Positions 57,891 through 64,000 of a stretch of DNA of 64,000 nt are shown piece by piece. The notes beneath the pieces are model-generated. The model saw nothing but the letters and a program-made list of their open reading frames with translations, did not search any database and was not told the DNA's origin. The translations under genes were made by a program, and so were the position numbers. The DNA is from a bacterium. Its GTDB lineage: Bacteria; Hinthialibacterota; Hinthialibacteria; OLB16. The stretch lies in NCBI GenBank assembly GCA_022072055.1, contig JAJVIK010000019.1, positions 112,514-176,513 on the forward strand. The letters are read 5' to 3'. Numbering within the stretch: position 1 is the first letter of the stretch; every line of letters starts with the position of its first letter.

Positions 57891-59113
57891 GGAAGGTCCT
57901 CGCCGGTGGCCTCGAAGGCGTTGGGGAAGTGATCCAGGCGCGCGAGCCCTTGGGGGTCCACTGCCAGGGCGATGACATCGAACCGGCAATCGCAGGAATC
58001 CGGGAATCCGCTGAGATACTCCAGGGCCGCCAGCAGCATCCGCCGACGCTTGCGTCCATCCACGGCCTCGGCGGGGGCCCCATGCGCGTTTCCTCGGCGC
58101 ATTTTGACCTCGATGAAGACCAGGGTGGCTTCGTCCCTCGCGATCAGATCGATCTCCCCCCTCGGGGTGTGAAAATTCTGCTCCAGGATGGCGAGCCCCT
58201 TGCCGGTCAGGTAGCGCCGGACCATGTCCTCGAAGAGGGCGCCCACCCCGCGCGCGGTCGCCTCTATCGGAGCCTTGGCGAGGCGCGCCGAAACCTCTTC
58301 CACCTTGCGCGCCAAGAGCCAGGCCTCCTGAGTGTCGAGGAGGGGTCCTCCCGACCTTGCTCGGATGATTGCCGCTTCGAGTAGATCTATGTCCTCGGAC
58401 CGGATCAGCCCGGTCCACAGTTCGAGGAAGGCATCGGAGGGAGGCGGTTGATGGATTCGCCGAGCCACCGGCTTGAACGTGATCCGATGGTGCTCCGAGA
58501 CTCCAAACACGGCCAGCGCGCGCTGATGGTGGAGGGTCCCGTACCCCTTGTGTTTGGCGAAGCCCCAGCGGTCCTCTTCGCCGCCGAGGAGCTCCATGTG
58601 ACGATCCCGAGTGGTCTTGGCCACAATGGAGGCGGCGGCGATGGCGGCGCTCCGGCTGTCACCCCGAACGAAACAACGTGTCGGCAGACCCAGGCCCGGA
58701 TCCCGGCGCCCATCCACGAGCGCAAGATCCGGAATCAGCCCACAATCCAGCAAGGCGCGACGCATCGCGAGGAAGGTGGCCTTTTCGATATCGAGCTCGT
58801 CGATCTCCTTCGGGGAGGCGGTACCCACGCCCACGGCAAGGGCGAATCGGGGGATCGCCTCCGCGAGCTGCTCGCGTCGATGGGGGGTAAGCTTCTTGGA
58901 GTCATCCAGGGCCGGCAGTGGGGTGGGGTCAAAACCCGGGGGGAAACAGACTGCGGCGGCGGTGACCGGGCCGGCCCAGGGGCCTCTCCCCGCCTCGTCC
59001 AGTCCCACGACCAACTCGGCCCCTTGCTCCCGGTCGAAGCGGACCATGGCGCGCACTCTTTCGAGCGGAGCAAGCCCCGCGCCGGGAAAAGAGGCTTCGC
59101 GCTCGGTGGCCAT
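57887..59113 (-). CDS. rnhB: RNase HII - YraN (UPF0102) fusion
   Basis: A 408-residue fusion. Residues 30-225 are RNase HII with the catalytic acids Asp39/Glu40 (VGLDEAGRGPWAGPV), Asp134 (ALVDG) and Asp152/Asp170 (GDSRS...KTTRDRHM). It cleaves RNA in RNA-DNA hybrids, including single ribonucleotides. After a linker (228-287), residues 288-398 form a complete YraN endonuclease-like domain with GALFEDMVRRYLTGKG, GEIDLI (Glu320, Asp322) and FIEVK (Glu335, Lys337). The genes are neighbours in many bacteria; a fusion is unusual. No frameshift is needed, and no stop lies between the two halves. It is fourth in the operon and overlaps the phosphoesterase. Confidence 0.95.
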   Translation of the reverse strand: MATEREASFPGAGLAPLERVRAMVRFDREQGAELVVGLDEAGRGPWAGPVTAAAVCFPPGFDPTPLPALDDSKKLTPHRREQLAEAIPRFALAVGVGTASPKEIDELDIEKATFLAMRRALLDCGLIPDLALVDGRRDPGLGLPTRCFVRGDSRSAAIAAASIVAKTTRDRHMELLGGEEDRWGFAKHKGYGTLHHQRALAVFGVSEHHRITFKPVARRIHQPPPSDAFLELWTGLIRSEDIDLLEAAIIRARSGGPLLDTQEAWLLARKVEEVSARLAKAPIEATARGVGALFEDMVRRYLTGKGLAILEQNFHTPRGEIDLIARDEATLVFIEVKMRRGNAHGAPAEAVDGRKRRRMLLAALEYLSGFPDSCDCRFDVIALAVDPQGLARLDHFPNAFEATGEDLP

Positions 59114-59163
59114 GGTGGGAAAACTCTAGGGAAGTCCAGGCATCATAACAAGGGAAACATGCC

Positions 59164-60105
59164 TCATCCGACCGGAGCGGAGTGAAGCCAGTCCAGTTCC
59201 ACTGTCTCCCGCTCACCCCCCACCAACCGGACAAAAAGGTCATCCAGACCCGTGGTTCGGGAAGCCGCCGCGCGCTCCCTGATCTCGGAAAGCGTTCCGA
59301 TGGCCACCAGCTTCCCCTCATGGATGATCGCCAGGCGAGTGCACAGGCGCTCCACCACCTCAAGGATGTGCGAGGAGAAGAAGATGGTCACCCCCGAGCG
59401 GGCCGCGTTTTGGAGAATCAGCCGGATGGAGCGCGAGGTGACCGCGTCGATGCCGTTAAAGGGTTCATCCAGGAATAAGACCTCGGGACCGTGGATCAGG
59501 GCGGTCGCCAGCGCGATCTTCTTCTTCATGCCCATGGAGTAATCAATGATCAGCTTGTCGGCCTCCTCGGGGGAGAAATCCAGCACTCGGAAGAGGTCCA
59601 GCGCCCGTCTGGAAATCTCCTCATCCCGCATGTTGAAGAGCCTCCCCACGAAGGTGAGGAGCTCCAGTCCGGAGAGACGTTCGTAGGTGTGGATCTCCTC
59701 GGGCAGAATTCCGATCCGGCGTTTCACTTCAAGGGGGTGCTCGCAAACATCATATCCCGCCACCCTGGCCGTGCCTTCCGTCGGGGGCACCAGGCCGCAG
59801 AGCATGCGGATGGTCGTGCTCTTCCCCGCCCCATTCGGTCCAAGGAACCCGAAAAACTCTCCACGTCCCACTTGGAACGTGATTCGATCGACCGCGACTT
59901 TCTCCCCAAAGACCTTGGTCAGGTCCCGGACTTCCACGGCGGGTGAAAGCCCCATGGGGGGTTGAAAGGGTTCAGGTCGGGCGCCGGGCTCCGGGGAGTC
60001 ATCCGAAGCGACCGACCTCGTTGAGACATGCCGCTCCAGCCGGCTCCAGAGGGAATCATCGGCCTCGAAAAGGTTCGCGGGAGTCGACCGGGAGTCTTCA
60101 CTCAT
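59164..60105 (-). CDS. ABC transporter ATP-binding protein
   Basis: A 313-residue ATPase. Residues 1-48 are a polar extension without known function. The ATPase has Walker A (GFLGPNGAGKSTT), a variant signature (DYSMGMKKKIALA), Walker B (VLFLDEPFNGID) and switch His (SSHILEVVE), of the ABC-2/drug type. The ATG at 60105 overlaps the permease stop by 8 bp. The preceding gene is a MacB-like permease, so an ABC exporter is formed, although this ATPase type usually pairs with ABC-2 permeases. Cargo unknown. Confidence 0.9.
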   Translation of the reverse strand: MSEDSRSTPANLFEADDSLWSRLERHVSTRSVASDDSPEPGARPEPFQPPMGLSPAVEVRDLTKVFGEKVAVDRITFQVGRGEFFGFLGPNGAGKSTTIRMLCGLVPPTEGTARVAGYDVCEHPLEVKRRIGILPEEIHTYERLSGLELLTFVGRLFNMRDEEISRRALDLFRVLDFSPEEADKLIIDYSMGMKKKIALATALIHGPEVLFLDEPFNGIDAVTSRSIRLILQNAARSGVTIFFSSHILEVVERLCTRLAIIHEGKLVAIGTLSEIRERAAASRTTGLDDLFVRLVGGERETVELDWLHSAPVG

Positions 60106-61318
60106 ACCGGAGGGCTTCGGCGGGATCGAGCGAAGCGGCCTTATGCGCGGGGTAGATCCCAAACAGGATGCCGACCAGGAACGCGAAGAACATCCCCCAG
60201 AAAATGGCGCCGTGCGAAATCAGCGATGGGAATCCGGTGAACTTGTTCACCCCATGGGTGATGAGCACTCCCAAGACCGCCCCAAGGGCGCCACCGAGGG
60301 TGCTCATAAGGGTGGATTCAACGAAAAACTGGAAACGGATGGCGCCGGAATTCGCTCCGAGGGCCTTGCGCAAGCCGATCTCGCGGGTGCGCTCCTTCAC
60401 GGTGACCAGCATGATGTTCATGATCCCGAGCCCCCCCACAAAAAGGCTGATCGCGGAGACCCCGGAGACCATCACCTTGAGGATCAGGGAGACCATCTCG
60501 AATCCCTCCAGGTCCTCGGCCATGGTCCGGCTGCCCATCTGCTCTCGAGGCAAGCCGAGTTCGACAAAGGTCTGGTGGATCCGCCCGCGCATGACATCGA
60601 GCAATTCGGGACTCCTGGCCATCCCGGAGAACCACATCAAATCGCGCTTTTGCGGCTCGCGGTGCTGCATGGTGCTGTAGGGAACATAAACATTGTCGTC
60701 GTAATTCCGGAAGTCGAAATACGAGGTCCCGCGCTTGGCAAGGACCCCGATCACGGTGTAGCGCTGGTCCCCGGCGCGCACCACCTTTCCAAGGGCCGAT
60801 TCAAACGGAAAAAGGGTGTCCTTGACCTCGTTGCCGATGATGCAGACTCGGCTGTGCGCCTCCTCATCCTGCTCGCCGAACATCCGCCCATCGCCGATGC
60901 TCAGACCCATGGCGCTGAAGTATTCCCGATTCACGCCGGAGACCGAGGAGGAAATCTCGCGGTCCTTAAAGCGGATTCGCGCCCGACTTGAAAGGCGCGC
61001 GAACAGGTCCCCATAGGCGCGGCAAACCTCCTTGAGGTGCTCAAACTCCTCGTACTTGAGGTAGCGAATCGGACGGTTTTCCTCCTCCATCTTCTGGATA
61101 TATTCCCAGTCCGGATAAACCCAGAACATGGTGGGCTGCGCCACCTTCTCGATCTCGTCGAGCACGCGCTTCTTGCCGCTGTCGCCCACCGACACGACGG
61201 CGACAATCGCCATCACCCCGATGGTGACCCCCAACATGGTGAGCGCGGTCCGAAACTTGTTGGCGAGCACCGCGAGGCAGGCTTCGGCAAGTCCGAGCAG
61301 GAGCGCGCGCATGGCCAT
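60098..61318 (-). CDS. FtsX/MacB-like ABC permease
   Basis: A 406-residue permease: an N-terminal membrane segment after FRTALTMLGVTIGVMAIVAV, a large MacB-type periplasmic core domain (about 45-275) and three C-terminal segments with the FtsX signature (GGLGIMNIMLVTVKERTREI, GLRKALGA). MacB-like permeases carry out mechanotransmission and do not move a solute through a pore. The ribosome-binding site GAGGCGG precedes the ATG. It is second in the operon: AsnB-like gene, permease, ATPase, RNase HII-YraN and further genes. Confidence 0.93.
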   Translation of the reverse strand: MAMRALLLGLAEACLAVLANKFRTALTMLGVTIGVMAIVAVVSVGDSGKKRVLDEIEKVAQPTMFWVYPDWEYIQKMEEENRPIRYLKYEEFEHLKEVCRAYGDLFARLSSRARIRFKDREISSSVSGVNREYFSAMGLSIGDGRMFGEQDEEAHSRVCIIGNEVKDTLFPFESALGKVVRAGDQRYTVIGVLAKRGTSYFDFRNYDDNVYVPYSTMQHREPQKRDLMWFSGMARSPELLDVMRGRIHQTFVELGLPREQMGSRTMAEDLEGFEMVSLILKVMVSGVSAISLFVGGLGIMNIMLVTVKERTREIGLRKALGANSGAIRFQFFVESTLMSTLGGALGAVLGVLITHGVNKFTGFPSLISHGAIFWGMFFAFLVGILFGIYPAHKAASLDPAEALRYE

Positions 61319-61326
61319 TTACCGCC

Positions 61327-62610
61327 TCAGGTTTCCCTTTGCCGCTTCTTGGCGGCGGGGAATAGGACATTGTTGAGGATCAGACGATACCCGGGCGAGT
61401 TCTTGTGAAGGGAGAGCTCGGTGTTGCCCTCGCCCACGATGTGTTCGTAATCCTCCGGGTCATGCCCCGCGAGGAAGGTGATTGTTCCCTCGCCGAGGTT
61501 CCGGTGGAGGTATTTGACCGCTCCCTCCCCCTTGAACTCCCCCATGACCTGAACCTCCGGCTTGAGAAGTTCCTTTCTGAAGGCGGAGGTTTGGCCACGG
61601 AACTCGTGGACCTCGTTGACATGACATTGAGTGAGCATGCAGGGGACCGGGTCTTGTTTCGGGCTGAAATTCACGAGAGTGAAGCGAGGATTCTGGTAGC
61701 TGGCCGGAAATACATGGCTGGGACCGCAGTCGATATTGCTGAACTCATAGACATAGGGGTCGGGAAAGAGGGTGAAGTTCTGAAAGACCATGCAGTTCTC
61801 GAAACGCAATTTGTCCTGGTGGTTTGGGGTCAGCGGGGTGCCATCGATCTCCTGGCGGATAATGTCCACGTTTTCGGCTGCGAGAGCGATGTCCAAGGTG
61901 TCGCAGGCGGAGCACATCGCGAAGAGGAAGCCCCCCTGGCTGACATAGTTCGCGAGGGAAAGGGCGACGGCGCGCTTGTGGGCCGCCACCGAGGGGAACC
62001 CGGCCTCGCGCGCGGCGGCCTTGAACAGGCGCTCCTTCTCCAGATACCAGGGGGCGTTGCGGAACTGCCCATAGAACTTCCCATACTGGCCGCTGAAATC
62101 CTCGTGGTGGAGGTGAATCCAATCGAAGTCCTGAATCCGATTGGAGAGGACATCCGGATCCCAGATCTTCTCGTAAGGAATCTCCGCGTATTCGAGCGCC
62201 AAGGTGACCGCGTCATCCCAGGGATCGAAATTGGGTGGGACATACACCGCGACGGTGGGGGCCTTCTCCAGGGTGACCAATTCCATGTTGCCGCCATCAA
62301 TCTCGCGAAGGATGCGGTCCCGTCCCTCGGCGGAGAGCGGCTCCACGGTCACCCCGGCGAGCAGGCATTTCCTGCGGGTCTCCTCGGTGTCGTAGATGAG
62401 GAAGGAGCCGTGACGATAGTTGAGCAACCATTCGACCACCCAGGCGCGCGGCTCCTGGAGCGCCCAATAGGCGATGCCGTATGCCTTGAGATGATCGGAT
62501 TGGGTCTCGTCCATGGGGATGAGCGAGAACTGGGCCTGGCCGGGGCCCGCGAGGGCCCACGCGACCACGAGGGCGGCTGGAAGCCGCATGCGATGGAGTC
62601 TCTTGATCAT
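61327..62610 (-). CDS. Exported protein of the family often annotated asparagine synthetase B
   Basis: A 427-residue protein with a signal peptide (RLPAALVVAWALAGPGQA). It starts ILIPMDETQ-like (SLIPMDETQSDHLKAYGIAY) and WLLNYRHGSFLIYD, followed by PWDDAVTLALEYAEIPYEKI. Similar exported proteins of Bacteroidota carry the label asparagine synthetase B in databases, but no glutaminase Cys start or ATP-binding synthetase domain is present, so the label is not supported. It is the first gene of the operon, 8 bp upstream of the FtsX/MacB permease, which suggests a cargo or periplasmic partner of that ABC system. Confidence 0.8.
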   Translation of the reverse strand: MIKRLHRMRLPAALVVAWALAGPGQAQFSLIPMDETQSDHLKAYGIAYWALQEPRAWVVEWLLNYRHGSFLIYDTEETRRKCLLAGVTVEPLSAEGRDRILREIDGGNMELVTLEKAPTVAVYVPPNFDPWDDAVTLALEYAEIPYEKIWDPDVLSNRIQDFDWIHLHHEDFSGQYGKFYGQFRNAPWYLEKERLFKAAAREAGFPSVAAHKRAVALSLANYVSQGGFLFAMCSACDTLDIALAAENVDIIRQEIDGTPLTPNHQDKLRFENCMVFQNFTLFPDPYVYEFSNIDCGPSHVFPASYQNPRFTLVNFSPKQDPVPCMLTQCHVNEVHEFRGQTSAFRKELLKPEVQVMGEFKGEGAVKYLHRNLGEGTITFLAGHDPEDYEHIVGEGNTELSLHKNSPGYRLILNNVLFPAAKKRQRET

Positions 62611-62717
62611 ACAGAGAATTAAACCGGAAACGGGGAGGAGGGGGAAGTGAGGCGACAAGCCGCGGAAACACACAGATCTGCACAAGTCGCTTCCGCGGGA
62701 CTAGACTAACCCCGCCA

Positions 62718-64000
62718 TGCCGAGAACCGAGGCGCATCGGGAATTTCAACTGGTCTCAGTGTCCCCCTTCGGGAAGGATTTCCGGGCGGTTCTGGTGTTC
62801 CCGGAGCCGTACTCCGTCGCGAGTTCCAACCTTGCCTTCCACCAGATCTATCGTCTTCTCGGCCAGCACCCGAGGTTCTCCTGCGAGCGCGCCTGTGTCG
62901 AACCGGGCGCGCCGGTCCGGACCCTCGAACGAGGACGCCCCCTGGAAGAGTTCGACCTCCTCGCCTTCACCGTTCCCTTTGAGCTCGGCTACCTCAATGT
63001 GGTCCGGGCTCTGGATGAGAGCGGTGTTCCCCTGTTGGCCGCCGAGCGAAAAGAGGGGGACCCGCTGGTCCTGATGGGGGGCATCGCGGCGGCGGCCAAC
63101 CCGGCGGTGATGGCGCCCTTCGTGGATCTCTTTCTCTTGGGAGAGGGAGAGGCTTCACTCCCACCCGCTCTCGACCGGATCGCGGACCTTCAAGACCGGG
63201 GCTACTCGCGCCTTTCCCTCTTGGAGGCATGCACTTCCCTTCCCGGCGCGTATGTTCCCGCGATTCATGGACCGCGCCCCGCGCCAATCCAGTATGCCCG
63301 GGTGGAGGACATGGATGCCTTTCCACCCTGCTCTGCTTGGCTCACCCCGGAAACCGAATTTGACAACACCTTTTTGTTCGAGATCAGCCGCGGATGCCCG
63401 TGCGGGTGCCGGTTCTGCATGATCCGCCTTTCGCAAAAGCCTCTCCGCGCGGTCTCCGTGCAGCGTATTTTGGAAAGCGTCGAGTCCCTGCCAAGGGAGG
63501 TTCCCGGAATCGGAACTAAGGAAACGGTCCGTCCCAAGGTCGGTCTCGTGGGCGCGGCGGTGGCCTCCCATCCGGATTTTGAGGAGGTGTGCCGACTCCT
63601 GCGCGAGAAGGGGTGGGAAATCACCGCCTCGGCGATTGAGATCGACAAGGTGACCGAGGGGATCCTGGACCTCCTCGCTCAATCCCAGCGGACTCTCACG
63701 CTCGCGCCGGAGCGTGGCATTGAGGCGGAGAGGTTTCGGCTGGGCAAGCGCATTAGCAACGATCACCTGCTCCAGGTGGCGGCGCGAGCAAGCGAGCTCG
63801 GGATGCCGCGTCTCAAGATGTACTTCGTGTGCGGGATTGTGGCCCCCGAGTTTTACGGAAGCTCCACCGACCGGCCGGGGGCGGAGCTCCGCCTCCCGGA
63901 TTGGCTGGCGGACTCCGGGGACGAGGAAAGCTATTTCGAGCGCGTGTTCCACCATGAGTCGGAGGCGGTCGCGGAGTTGGTGGAGCGGATCGCCGAGGTC
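62718..64000 (+). CDS. Radical SAM protein, C-terminus outside the window
   Basis: The first 427 residues of a radical SAM enzyme. Residues 1-210 form an N-terminal domain that may be B12-binding-like (VFPEPYSVASSNLAFHQIY; LVLMGGIAAAANPAVMAPF). The radical SAM core then has the cluster motif in ISRGCPCGCRFCMI (CxxxCxxC), followed by VGLVGAAVASHPDFEEV and LAPERGIEAERFR. The order resembles TIGR03960/YgiQ-like B12-radical SAM proteins. It is divergent from the AsnB-like gene, 107 bp apart. The function cannot be named from the visible part. Confidence 0.88.

Noticed and set aside
61327-62610. True asparagine synthetase
   Set aside because: No N-terminal Cys glutaminase domain or PP-loop; the protein has a signal peptide. 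The label is a database habit for this family.

Overview
The window is a GC-rich bacterial chromosome segment carrying about 55 protein genes and one tRNA. A TolQ-type channel, several lipoproteins, many signal peptides and a type IV-pilin-like protein point to a Gram-negative cell. The receptor Ser/Thr kinase with WD40 repeats next to an ECF sigma factor, the BNR sialidase-like and DUF4838 proteins, the Thr/Pro-repeat secreted protein and a Bacteroidota-type 'asparagine synthetase B'-like protein suggest an uncultured lineage of the PVC/FCB type (Sumerlaeota, Hydrogenedentota or similar). That placement is an inference; no rRNA gene is present. TGA is used as a stop, so the code is standard. 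The best promoters follow TTGACA or TGGACA, a 16-17 bp spacer, then TACTCT, TAAGAT or TAGAAT.

Layout. 1-2.2 kb: envelope genes (TolQ fragment, LysM lipoprotein, 2TM protein). 2.6-5.4 kb: ferritin-like protein, then an overlapping transglutaminase and ABC ATPase. 5.4-6.5 kb: winged-helix regulator and membrane protein, a cassette with a paralogue at 48.3-49.2 kb. 6.6-14.2 kb: TPR-methyltransferase, pilin-like protein, a bd-like oxidase with fused cytochrome c and its partner subunit, polysaccharide deacetylase, TlyA. 14.3-22.5 kb: the most unusual locus, three genes on the minus strand: a degenerate anti-sigma-like protein, a 2077-residue CHAT protease / cyclase-like / Ser-Thr kinase / WD40 / LamG-like receptor, and an ECF sigma factor. 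22.6-27.8 kb: GH30 enzyme, a large unknown protein, SOUL protein, tRNA-Pro(CGG), peroxiredoxin. 27.9-33.6 kb: ABC-2 exporter operon and a TPR GT-C protein ended by a strong terminator. 33.6-40.3 kb: primary sigma factor, Thr/Pro-linker Cys-rich protein, and a histidine kinase / PhnD-like / TPR set. 40.4-46.9 kb: YhaM-type nuclease, a CMP-sugar synthetase gene without a normal start codon, SerA, a UroD-type corrinoid methyltransferase relative, a lipoprotein, a DUF4258/DUF2283 pair and a LON-domain protein. 47-55.6 kb: sialidase-like protein, the second regulator cassette with a clear palindromic operator, adenylate cyclase, DUF4838 protein, methyltransferase, DUF4159 protein. 55.6-62.6 kb: six overlapping minus-strand genes (AsnB-like, FtsX/MacB permease, ABC ATPase, RNase HII-YraN fusion, phosphoesterase, GT39). 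62.7-64 kb: start of a radical SAM gene.

How the parts may work together. The 14.3-22.5 kb locus joins a predicted protease, a receptor kinase, an ECF sigma factor and a candidate anti-sigma factor. This recalls, without any CRISPR element, the published type III-E logic in which a TPR-CHAT protease cleaves Csx30 to control an RpoE-like sigma factor. Glycan-related functions (GH30, sialidase-like, DUF4838, deacetylase, GT39, CMP-sugar synthetase) are scattered and not one polysaccharide utilisation locus. Starts were chosen from ribosome-binding sites and family lengths; doubtful ones are flagged in the entries.
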